14,250 nucleotides of DNA from NCBI GenBank assembly GCA_041653875.1, contig JBAZEM010000037.1, positions 1 to 14,250 of the forward strand, read 5' to 3'. Within the stretch, counting starts at the first letter, position 1. The number at the start of each line of letters is the position of its first letter. Positions 6,162 through 12,348 of the stretch are shown here, piece after piece. The position numbers and the translations under genes were made by a program. Source of the DNA: VSJD01 sp041653875. GTDB taxonomy: Bacteria > Verrucomicrobiota > Kiritimatiellia > JAAZAB01. The notes beneath the pieces are model-generated. The model made no database searches. It saw only the letters and a list, made by a program, of their open reading frames with translations, and was not told the DNA's origin.

Positions 6162-7814
6162 ATGACATCGCGTTTGACCGATTTGCCGGAATGGAAGGCC
6201 TTGGCGGCGCATTATGAGGAAGTGCGCGGGGCGCACCTGCGCGAGTTCTTCGCAAACGATCCGCGCCGGGCGGAGCGCTTTACGCTTTCAGCCGAAGGGC
6301 TGACGCTGGATTATTCCAAAAACCGCGTGACCGCGGAAACGTTGCGCCGCTTGGTCGCGCTCTCCCGCGCCTGCGGAGTGGAAACGGCGCGCGCGGCCAT
6401 GTTCGCGGGCCAGCCCATCAATCGCACAGAAAACAGGCCGGTCCTGCACGTGGCCCTGCGCAACCGCTCCAACACCCCGATTTACGTCAAGGGCGCGGAC
6501 GTCATGCCGGAGGTCAACCGCGTGCTGAATAAGATGCAGGCGTTTGCGCGCGACGTTCGTTCCGGCGCCTGGCGCGGATTCACCGGCAAGCGCATCCGGG
6601 CGATCGTCAACATCGGCATCGGCGGGTCGGACCTGGGTCCGGCCATGGCCTATGAGGCTTTGAAAGCTTACTCCCGGCGGGACTTGACCGCGCGGTTCGT
6701 TTCCAATGTCGACGCCACGCATCTCGTGGAGGCCGTGCGCGATCTGGACCCCGCGGAGACGTTGTTCATTGTTGTCTCGAAGACCTTCACCACCCAGGAG
6801 ACTATGACCAATGCCGAGACCGCGCGCTCCTGGTGCCTGGCGGCGCTGAAGGATGAAAAAGCCGTGGCGCGCCATTTTGTGGCGGTATCCACCCATGCGC
6901 CGGAAGTGGCGCGCTTCGGCATCGATCCGCGGAACATGTTCGAGTTCTGGGATTGGGTGGGGGGGCGCTATTCGCTGTGTTCGGCGGTGGGCCTGGCGCT
7001 GATGACGGCGATTTCGCCGGAGCGTTTTATCGAAATGTTGGACGGGTTCCATGCCATGGACCGGCATTTTGCGCAGGCGCCGCTGGAGCGCAATCTGCCC
7101 GTGATCCTGGCGCTCCTGGGAGTTTGGTATAATAATTTCTTCGGGGCCGCAACCCATGCCATTCTGCCTTACGATCAATACCTGTGCCGCTTGCCCGCCT
7201 ATCTCCAGCAGGCCGACATGGAAAGCAACGGCAAGTCGGTGGACCGGCAGGGGCGGCCGGTCGGCTGGCAGACCGGTCCGATCGTCTGGGGCGAGCCGGG
7301 TGCCAACGGCCAGCATGCCTTTTATCAGTTGATTCATCAAGGCACAAAATTGGTTCCGGCGGACTTCATCGGGTTTTGCCGGTCGCATAATCCGATGGGC
7401 GATCACCATGCCAAGCTGATGGCAAATTGCTTTGCGCAGACCGAGGCCCTGGCGTTCGGGCGCACCGCGGCGGAAGTGGCAACTGCCGCCGAGGCGGCGG
7501 GGCAGGGGGCGCTCCCCGAGCTCGTGCCGCACAAGGTCTTCGAGGGCAACCGGCCGACCAACACGATCCTGGCCGACGAGTTAACGCCCGCCGTGCTGGG
7601 CGCGCTGATTGCGCTTTACGAGCACAAGATTTTCACGCAAGGCGTGATCTGGGATATTTTCTCGTTCGACCAGTGGGGCGTTCAACTGGGCAAGGAACTC
7701 GCCGGCAAGATTTTGCCGGAGTTGAGCGCCAAGACCGAGCCGGACCTGCGGCACGATGCGTCAACCAATGCGCTGATCCGAAGATATCGCGGGGAAATGC
7801 AGAATGCAGAATAG
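6162..7814 (+). CDS. pgi: Glucose-6-phosphate isomerase
   Basis: A 550-residue cytosolic enzyme interconverting glucose 6-phosphate and fructose 6-phosphate in glycolysis and gluconeogenesis; length and motifs follow the E. coli-type enzyme. Visible are I-N-I-G-I-G-G-S-D-L-G-P (sugar-phosphate binding), D-W-V-G-G-R-Y-S-L-C-S-A-V-G near 264-277 (family signature 1), W-G-E-P-G-A-N-G-Q-H with the catalytic Glu near 377, G-D-H-H with the ring-opening His, and F-D-Q-W-G-V-Q-L-G-K with catalytic K511. In the last motif the usual G-V-E-L-G-K is G-V-Q-L-G-K (Q508). The ATG at 6162 is chosen for AAGGAG nine bases upstream; the in-frame TTG at 6132 and ATG at 6138 lack one. The last residues (M-Q-N-A-E) and the TAG come from a heptanucleotide repeat. 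It converges with the GIY-YIG gene, leaving 8 bases between stops. Confidence 0.97.
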   Translation: MTSRLTDLPEWKALAAHYEEVRGAHLREFFANDPRRAERFTLSAEGLTLDYSKNRVTAETLRRLVALSRACGVETARAAMFAGQPINRTENRPVLHVALRNRSNTPIYVKGADVMPEVNRVLNKMQAFARDVRSGAWRGFTGKRIRAIVNIGIGGSDLGPAMAYEALKAYSRRDLTARFVSNVDATHLVEAVRDLDPAETLFIVVSKTFTTQETMTNAETARSWCLAALKDEKAVARHFVAVSTHAPEVARFGIDPRNMFEFWDWVGGRYSLCSAVGLALMTAISPERFIEMLDGFHAMDRHFAQAPLERNLPVILALLGVWYNNFFGAATHAILPYDQYLCRLPAYLQQADMESNGKSVDRQGRPVGWQTGPIVWGEPGANGQHAFYQLIHQGTKLVPADFIGFCRSHNPMGDHHAKLMANCFAQTEALAFGRTAAEVATAAEAAGQGALPELVPHKVFEGNRPTNTILADELTPAVLGALIALYEHKIFTQGVIWDIFSFDQWGVQLGKELAGKILPELSAKTEPDLRHDASTNALIRRYRGEMQNAE

Positions 7815-7816
7815 AA
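7796..7816 (+). repeat. Heptad run at the pgi stop codon
   Basis: AATGCAG occurs twice in register and is followed by AATAGAA, a variant whose TAG is the pgi stop. The same AATGCAG word opens the dinG island at 8813, and its reverse complement makes the CATTCTG words of the kinase gene. Confidence 0.6.
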
Positions 7817-7822
7817 ACAAAC

Positions 7823-8062
7823 TTAAAAATGTTTTTGTGCGAACGCTCGACCCGAACCGGATTTAAGATATCGTTCAAATTCTTGAGCCTTGGACTCTTC
7901 AGTAAATGAAATGCTCGTTAATAACCGCCAAGGACGGTATTTGGAAGTATGGGGGCAGTTCCCGTTATTGTGGTCAGCCAAGCGTTGATTAAAGTCGCTT
8001 GTAATGCCGGTGTAATGGCGATCTGGATAACGGACACTTTGAAGAATATAAACAATCTTCAT
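7823..8062 (-). CDS. GIY-YIG nuclease-like small protein
   Basis: A 79-residue single-domain protein of the UPF0213/GIY-YIG type. V-Y-I at 4-6 and Y-T-G at 17-19 stand for the GIY and YIG triplets. R27 in F-N-Q-R-L-A-D-H-N and the Glu in A-Q-E-F-E-R-Y-L-K-S-G-S-G-R (E61) fit the catalytic Arg and metal-binding Glu. Family members are nucleases of DNA repair or mobile origin; many short ones have no known role. The start at 8062 matches the family N-terminus; the frame remains open upstream to 8197, but that part runs through the inverted repeat and the tRNA gene and is not taken as coding. No strong ribosome site is seen. It lies just downstream of tRNA-Gly and may be a tRNA-linked mobile cassette. 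Confidence 0.75.
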   Translation of the reverse strand: MKIVYILQSVRYPDRHYTGITSDFNQRLADHNNGNCPHTSKYRPWRLLTSISFTEESKAQEFERYLKSGSGRAFAQKHF

Positions 8063-8096
8063 AACATGTCCGCCTGCGCGTAAAGCTCCGGCGGGA

Positions 8097-8154
8097 CAGC
8101 CTTCGCCCTTCTTCTTGAGGGCCTGCCCAGCCGTAGCCCGAAGGGCGAAGGCTG
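8097..8154. repeat. Perfect 15-bp inverted repeat between tRNA-Gly and the GIY-YIG gene
   Basis: CAGCCTTCGCCCTTC (8097-8111) and its exact complement (8140-8154), 28 bases apart. The right arm overlaps the encoded CCA end of the tRNA by two bases (8153-8154). A GTAG at 8133-8136 sits next to a GCCC-GAA-GGGC hairpin. A second, imperfect pair (GTCCGCC near 8068 with GGCGGGAC near 8091-8097) lies between this and the GIY-YIG start. The repeat may process or terminate the tRNA transcript, or mark an insertion. Confidence 0.7.
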
Positions 8155-8227
8155 GAGCGAGCGAAGGGATTTGAACCCTCGACAACCACCTTGGCAAGGT
8201 GGAGCTCTACCACTGAGCTACGCTCGC
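8153..8227 (-). tRNA. tRNA-Gly (anticodon GCC)
   Basis: A complete cloverleaf on the minus strand. The acceptor stem GCGAGCG pairs fully with CGCTCGC; the D arm is GCTC/GAGC. The anticodon stem CCACC/GGTGG carries loop TTGCCAA, so the anticodon is GCC. The variable loop has 5 bases, and the T arm contains TTCAAAT with a G-U closing pair. The discriminator is U, and CCA is encoded (8153-8155). The body is 72 nt, or 75 with CCA. A weak extended -10 (TGG-TATTGA on the minus strand) lies about 20 bases upstream. Confidence 0.97.
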
Positions 8228-8287
8228 TTGACAAACGCTTATATCAATACCAAAAAGCAACTCATCCAGGCAAGGATTTATTTTCCA

Positions 8288-10771
8288 ATGAATGCGCCGC
8301 CGGATCCCATCGTCGATGAACCTTCGCAAATTCCGGAGCAGGTTCGCGCTTTTTTCATGGCCGACGGCGTCTTGGCCCGCTCCGGCGTCGCGGAAGCCGG
8401 CGGCTTTGCGTTCGAGGCCCGGCCCCAGCAAGCGGCCATGGCCGAGGCGGTGGCCCGGGCGATCCTCGCGCCGGAACACCTGGCGGTGGAGGCCGGCACG
8501 GGTGTCGGCAAAACCTTTGCCTACCTGGTGCCGCTCATCCTGCTGGCCAGGGAACAAAAGCGGCCGGTGGCCGTCTCCACCTATACCATCAACCTCCAGG
8601 AACAACTGGTCTTTAAGGATTTGCCTTTTCTTCAGCGCCGCCTGGGCCTGGATTTCAAGGTGGCGCTCTGCAAGGGCCGCGCCAATTATCTCTGCCTGCG
8701 CCGGCTGGAACGCGCGCGCCATGCCGGCGGCGACCTCTTTAACAAGGCCCAGGAACGCGAACTCGCCCGCCTGCGCCGCTGGGCCGATGAAACCCGGTAC
8801 GGAGACAGAACAAATGCAGAATGTAGAATGCAGAATGAAGAATGGGAAGACAGGGATAACAAACAAATATCCAACATCGAACATCGAACCACGCGGAGCG
8901 CGTGGCAAGCATCGAATTTATCCCGCGTTGCGCGGGACGCCGAAGGTCTGCAATCGGATGACGGACGGCAGACGACGGACGACGAAAGTCAGAATACACT
9001 TTCCGCTCTCCGCTCTCCTCTATCCGTCGCGCTCTGGAGCCAGGTCTGCTCGGAGCACGATAACTGCCTGGCGCGCAAGTGCCCGCATTACGCGCGCTGT
9101 TTCCTGATGAAGGCCCGCGCCCGGGCCTTCGAGGCCGACGTGCTGGTGCTCAATCATCACCTGTTCTTTTCCGACCTGGCTTTGCGCGAAAGCGGCAAGG
9201 GACTCCTGCCGGCCTTCGACACCATCGTGCTGGACGAGGCCCACTGCATGGAAGATGCGGCCAGCGAGCATTTGGGACTGAGGCTTTCGCAGGGCGCCTT
9301 CGAGCACTGGCTCCGGCGCCTCTATACCCCCGAGACCGGCAAAGGCCTGCTGGCGGTGTTGAAGGAAAGCGAACTCGCCCGCGAGGTGTCACGGATGTGG
9401 GAGGACGTCGAGCATTTTTTCCTGGAGGTCAACCAGTGGGCGCATCTGGAGGAGAATGACACCCGGCGCATTGTCCGCGCGCCGCTGGTGTTTGCGACGC
9501 TCCTGGGCGCCCGCCAGGAAAAAATCGCGCGCGCCGTCAAGCGCATCGCCGAAGCCCTGGAGGACGCCGATCTTCAAACGGAGTTGAACGCCGCGGCGCG
9601 GCGCGGACTGGAAATGTGCGCCGCGCTGGATATGTTTCTGAAGCAGACGGCCGACAATCACGTCTATTGGGTGGCATCGGAGGGGGCGCGCCGCCGGCAG
9701 TGGGTGCTGTATTCCGCGCCGATCGCGGTGGCGCCGATCCTGGAAAAAGCCCTCTTCGAGGCCTACCCCTCCGTGATCCTGACCTCGGCGACGCTGGCGG
9801 TTGCCAGCGAAGCGAAGCAAACGCCCAACGTCCAACGCCCAACGTCCAACGCCGAATGTAGAACGAAGAACGAAGAACCAAGAACGAAGAACGCTTCGCC
9901 CTTGGCCTATTTCAGGCAACGCATTGGCGCCGTGCGCTGCCGGGATTTGGTGGTGGGCTCGCCGTTCGATTATACGCGCCAGATGCGGGTCTATATCGCC
10001 GGCGACATGCCCGATCCCAACGACAAGAACGCCTTCACCGCCGCGGCCTCCCTGGCGATCCGCCATTTTGTGAAAAAATCGCGAGGCCGGGCCTTCGCGC
10101 TCTTCACCAATGCCGCGATGATGAAGGCGGTGGCGCGGGACTTGGCGCCGTTTTTCGCGGCGGAGGGCATTATGCCCCTGGTGCAGGGCACGGGACTTTC
10201 CCGGCATGCGATGCTGGAGAGGTTCCGGAAGGCGAACGACGGAAGAGCGGCAGAGAAGCAAACGTCCAACGTTCAACGTCCAACGCCCAATGCCCAATGT
10301 CGGATAACAGACGGCAGGGAGGAAGAGAAGCAAACATCGAACATCCAACATCGAATATCGAACACCGAAGGACTGCAATCCGCAATCCGCAATCCGAAAT
10401 CGGAAATCATAAATTCCGCCGTCTTGTTCGGCCTGGACAGTTTTTGGATGGGCGTGGACGTGCCCGGCGAGGCGCTGAGCAACGTCATCATCGTGCGCCT
10501 GCCGTTTGCCGTGCCCGACGAGCCCGTGATCAAGGCCCGCATGGAACGGATCAAGGCCCGGGGCGGCGATCCGTTCAAGGAGTATTCCCTGCCGGAAGCG
10601 ATCCTTAAGTTCCGGCAGGGCGTGGGGCGGTTGATCCGGACCGGCACGGATGAAGGCAGCGTTGCGATCCTGGATGCGCGGATTGTGAGCAAGTGGTACG
10701 GCCGGCTCTTCCTGGGCGCCATCCCCGAATGCCCGGTGGAGGTGGTGCAGATCGGCGGCGAAGCAGGCTGA
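8288..10771 (+). CDS. dinG: DinG-type ATP-dependent helicase (XPD-like, Fe-S) with three inserts
   Basis: An 827-residue superfamily-2 helicase, 5'-3' in characterised DinG/XPD relatives, used in DNA repair and in clearing structures such as R-loops. Motifs in order: Walker A A-G-T-G-V-G-K-T (69-76, K75), iron-sulfur Cys C136, then a cluster of four (C254, C260, C265, C271), D-E-A-H (316-319), L-T-S-A-T before residue 508, G-V-D-V-P-G after insert 3, and motif VI Q-G-V-G-R-L-I-R from Q777. Inserts of heptanucleotide DNA give low-complexity peptides at about 176-246 (between the first and later Fe-S cysteines), 508-536 (just after T-S-A-T) and 656-710 (before motif V). Motifs themselves are intact, so the protein is probably active. 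The ATG at 8288 follows AAGGA by 11 bases; an in-frame start at 8171 would lie within the tRNA gene. The TGA stop is inside a heptad word. Confidence 0.9.
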   Translation: MNAPPDPIVDEPSQIPEQVRAFFMADGVLARSGVAEAGGFAFEARPQQAAMAEAVARAILAPEHLAVEAGTGVGKTFAYLVPLILLAREQKRPVAVSTYTINLQEQLVFKDLPFLQRRLGLDFKVALCKGRANYLCLRRLERARHAGGDLFNKAQERELARLRRWADETRYGDRTNAECRMQNEEWEDRDNKQISNIEHRTTRSAWQASNLSRVARDAEGLQSDDGRQTTDDESQNTLSALRSPLSVALWSQVCSEHDNCLARKCPHYARCFLMKARARAFEADVLVLNHHLFFSDLALRESGKGLLPAFDTIVLDEAHCMEDAASEHLGLRLSQGAFEHWLRRLYTPETGKGLLAVLKESELAREVSRMWEDVEHFFLEVNQWAHLEENDTRRIVRAPLVFATLLGARQEKIARAVKRIAEALEDADLQTELNAAARRGLEMCAALDMFLKQTADNHVYWVASEGARRRQWVLYSAPIAVAPILEKALFEAYPSVILTSATLAVASEAKQTPNVQRPTSNAECRTKNEEPRTKNASPLAYFRQRIGAVRCRDLVVGSPFDYTRQMRVYIAGDMPDPNDKNAFTAAASLAIRHFVKKSRGRAFALFTNAAMMKAVARDLAPFFAAEGIMPLVQGTGLSRHAMLERFRKANDGRAAEKQTSNVQRPTPNAQCRITDGREEEKQTSNIQHRISNTEGLQSAIRNPKSEIINSAVLFGLDSFWMGVDVPGEALSNVIIVRLPFAVPDEPVIKARMERIKARGGDPFKEYSLPEAILKFRQGVGRLIRTGTDEGSVAILDARIVSKWYGRLFLGAIPECPVEVVQIGGEAG
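8813..8889 (+). repeat. Heptanucleotide island D1a in dinG
   Basis: Eleven words in one register: AATGCAG-type words, then AGACAGG, GATAACA and AACAAAT, then ATCCAAC/ATCGAAC. After it come two short palindromes (CCACGCG-GAG-CGCGTGG near 8889-8905 and TCCCGCG-TTG-CGCGGGA near 8921-8937), then a CCGAAGG linker. Confidence 0.9.
8955..9024 (+). repeat. Heptanucleotide island D1b in dinG
   Basis: Ten words in register: CGGATGA/CGGACGG/CAGACGA types, CGAAAGT and CAGAATA, then CGCTCTC twice and CTCTATC. The CGGACGA words match the reverse complements of kinase island K1, and CGCTCTC matches a word of island K2. Confidence 0.85.
9815..9891 (+). repeat. Heptanucleotide island D2 in dinG
   Basis: An AAGCAAA leader, then ten words in register ending in AA: CGCCCAA and CGTCCAA alternating, then CGCCGAA, TGTAGAA and CGAAGAA-type words. 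It sits directly after the T-S-A-T motif. Confidence 0.9.
10261..10414 (+). repeat. Heptanucleotide island D3 in dinG (22 units in one register)
   Basis: Twenty-two consecutive 7-base words without loss of register. The word type drifts from AACGTCC through AATGCCC, GATAACA, GACGGCA and AGAGAAG to CGAACAT, CGAAGGA and CCGCAAT. An AA pair recurs at the same place in most units. 154 bases is not a multiple of three, so the reading frame is preserved by the flanks and not by the period. Confidence 0.95.
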
Positions 10772-10794
10772 AGACTGTGGTCTGTAGGCTGATT
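10767..10794 (+). repeat. Heptad run at the dinG stop codon
   Basis: Four words in register: GGCTGAA, whose TGA is the stop, then GACTGTG, GTCTGTA and GGCTGAT. These are variants of the GGCTGTA words in the kinase gene. Confidence 0.6.
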
Positions 10795-11050
10795 CCGAAG
10801 GACACGGTCATCTTTATATCCACGCAGTCTGTGGACGAAAGTTTTTACGCCGTTTGGCGGCCTGCCTTCATGATCATCCGTGCGTGAGCTGTCTAAATTA
10901 AATTCGCGATCGAGAACACAACTGTTACAGGCGATGTCCTTGAATCATCCCGATTGTAACCGCCAATAACCTTGCATGGTTTCCCCGAAAAGCAAATCGG
11001 CGCTATTTTGTCGTTGATAAATACGGGCCTGTTTTGTAGTGTTCAACCTT
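10795..11050. other. Intergenic stretch, no gene recognised
   Basis: This is AT-richer than its neighbours and has stops in all plus-strand frames. A small stem TCCAC/GTGGA lies near 10830-10846, with a T-run some bases later (weak terminator at best). No convincing promoter for the downstream cassette was identified. Confidence 0.4.
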
Positions 11051-11146
11051 ATGCGAGAAGTTGTTGTGTTTCCGGGACGGGATGGGTGGCGGGCGCAAAA
11101 AGCGGCTGACCATGAAGACTTCTACTTAAAGGCTTTGGAGACTTGA
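11051..11146 (+). CDS. Short ORF preceding the DUF4160 gene, unrecognised
   Basis: Thirty-one codons from ATG 11051 (or GTG 11039) to a TGA whose last base is the first base of the next ATG, the T-G-A-T-G arrangement of translationally coupled genes. The peptide begins M-R-E-V-V-V-F-P-G-R-D-G-W-R and ends F-Y-L-K-A-L-E-T. It has no clear ribosome site. It may be a small cassette member, a leader peptide, or the surviving end of a longer gene. No family is assigned. Confidence 0.35.
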   Translation: MREVVVFPGRDGWRAQKAADHEDFYLKALET

Positions 11147-11406
11147 TGCCTGAAATCAGCAGATTTTTTGGGATCGTGATTGCCGTCTATTGGCAGGAGC
11201 ATGGCGTTCCGCATTTTCATGCCAAGTATGGGAACCACAGGGTTTCAGTCTCGATCGGCGAGCTGGCCGTGTTGGAAGGAGAGTTGCCGCCGAGAGTTAT
11301 GGGGCTTGTTCTGGAATGGGCTTTTTTTCATCGTCATGAGTTGATGGATAATTGGAACCTCGCTGCCGTAAAGAGACCGCTCAAACCGATTCAACCTCTG
11401 GAATAG
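11146..11406 (+). CDS. DUF4160-family protein
   Basis: An 86-residue protein with the family pattern: P-E-I-S-R-F-F-G-I-V-I near the start, then H-G-V-P-H-F-H-A-K-Y-G, a conserved histidine cluster, and a C-terminal W-A-F-F-H-R-H-E-L-M-D-N-W region. The biochemical function is unknown. DUF4160 genes are commonly next to DUF2442 genes, as here, in arrangements suggestive of toxin-antitoxin modules; which partner is toxic is not established from sequence. GGAG (11137-11140) five bases before the ATG supports the start. The stop is separated from the DUF2442 start only by a run of G residues. Confidence 0.85.
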   Translation: MPEISRFFGIVIAVYWQEHGVPHFHAKYGNHRVSVSIGELAVLEGELPPRVMGLVLEWAFFHRHELMDNWNLAAVKRPLKPIQPLE

Positions 11407-11414
11407 GGGGGGGG
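11406..11414 (+). promoter_or_regulatory. G9 homopolymer acting as ribosome site of the DUF2442 gene
   Basis: Nine G residues run from the last base of the DUF4160 TAG stop to the base before the DUF2442 ATG at 11415. No other Shine-Dalgarno-like sequence is close. Such tracts slip during replication, so the distance between the coupled genes may vary in a population. Confidence 0.5.
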
Positions 11415-11726
11415 ATGCACTATATCTGCGCCGTTGAGTACACATCCGGATACAAGCTTCGACTAAAGTTCGATGATTGTATTGTGAGGGCGGTCGATCT
11501 GGAGCGACATTTGGATGGGGAAATTTTCGAGCCGCTTAAGGATATTCGCCGTTTTAGGACTGCGCGACTGGATCCGGATCTGGATACCGTTGTATGGGAC
11601 AATGGGGCGGACATGTCGCCGGACTTCCTGTATGAGATTGGAATACCCGTTCAAGAGCAAGCCGGAACTGCTTGCGCAGTTGCCGAGGAACACGCTTCAT
11701 ACGGCAAGAAAGACCAAAAAATGTAA
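11415..11726 (+). CDS. DUF2442-family protein
   Basis: A 103-residue protein with the DUF2442 core in its first 80 residues: V-E-Y-T-S-G-Y-K-L-R-L-K-F-D-D, then L-x-G-E-I-F-E-P-L-K-D-I-R-R-F-R-T-A-R-L-D-P-D-L-D-T-V-V-W-D-N-G-A-D-M-S-P-D-F-L-Y. The family is small and of unknown activity and often pairs with DUF4160; a role as antitoxin or regulator is inference. The start at 11415 matches the family beginning; an in-frame ATG at 11352 lies within the preceding gene. The C-terminal 20 residues are less conserved in look and may be extended past an older stop. Confidence 0.8.
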   Translation: MHYICAVEYTSGYKLRLKFDDCIVRAVDLERHLDGEIFEPLKDIRRFRTARLDPDLDTVVWDNGADMSPDFLYEIGIPVQEQAGTACAVAEEHASYGKKDQKM

Positions 11727-11968
11727 TCGGTGAATGGGGGCCAAAATCATCGCCTAAGACCGGCGTTCTGTTTTACGAACGCGCTTTTCACCCTACGTCC
11801 GCATGGCGGGCGAGGCCGCCCGTCCTCCAGAAAAATCATCTCGTGAATCTCGATAATGGTTTATGGAGGGCGCCTGCCTACCCACCGACGTGTCCGGCGT
11901 AGCCTTGGCGAACGGTCACGACACCTGATACGCGACGCCCGGTTCTGTCGTGTAATGTCCCCCCAGGA
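11727..11968. other. Non-coding stretch with palindrome remnants
   Basis: No gene is recognised. A GC hairpin, GGGCG-AGGC-CGCCC, lies at 11808-11821, with CCTAC (the complement of a GTAG foot) about 20 bases to its left. A GTAG-containing imperfect palindrome lies near 11880-11910. It looks like decayed repeat and gene material beside the repeat array. Confidence 0.35.
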
Positions 11969-12085
11969 CTGATTTGTGAGCGGCATTACTTGGGTAATGC
12001 ACACTTGGTCGGGCGGCGGTTGCGTTATGTGGCGGAGTTGGCTGGCCACTGGATAGCGCTGATAGGATGGAACGTAGCCGCCGGG
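11969..12085 (+). pseudogene. Remnant of a DruA/DUF4338-like gene
   Basis: The frame reads L-I-C-E-R-H-Y-L-G-N-A-H-L-V-G-R-R-L-R-Y-V and then H-W-I-A-L-I-G-W-N-V-A-A. This resembles the E-x-H-Y-L-G...G-x-x-L-R-Y...A-L-x-G-W-x-x-A-A block of DUF4338 proteins, which include the Druantia protein DruA and domains next to transposases. The match ends abruptly: the expected following R-D-x-x-I-G-W block and the upstream domain are missing. Downstream to about 12290 one frame has protein-like pieces (near 12067-12135 and 12202-12285) broken by stops. It is a fragment with no functional product expected. Confidence 0.45.
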
Positions 12086-12348
12086 CCGAGATCATGCGCG
12101 ATCCGTTTTGCCCAATCCGCGACGCTTATGACCTATAACCGGCAATCAAGCATGACCCAGCCGTGGGATGATACGCTATTGCATCCCCCCGCTCTTGAAT
12201 CGCGGCCGATTTTGCGGCATACTATCCAGCATATGAAGCCCACCCGCCGATTGACGCGATTGGTATGCTGGGCCGCTTGAAAGAACGTGAGCCTTCGATT
12301 TGCGGAATTGCAGGGCTGGAATATGTGAGATTGCAGGGCGTGAATGAT

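Noticed and set aside
6288..7532. 414-codon minus-strand ORF opposite pgi
   Set aside because: GC-rich third positions of pgi create an open antisense frame. The composition is Arg/His/Gly-rich and unrecognisable, and pgi is certain.
8063..8197. N-terminal extension of the GIY-YIG protein
   Set aside because: It overlaps the tRNA gene and the inverted repeat; the family domain begins at the methionine encoded at 8062.
8171..8287. N-terminal extension of DinG from an ATG at 8171
   Set aside because: It would run through the tRNA-Gly gene on the other strand; the ATG at 8288 has a ribosome site and precedes the family-like sequence.
9389..10378. 329-codon minus-strand ORF opposite dinG
   Set aside because: It is antisense to DinG motifs, and part of it is the complement of heptad islands.
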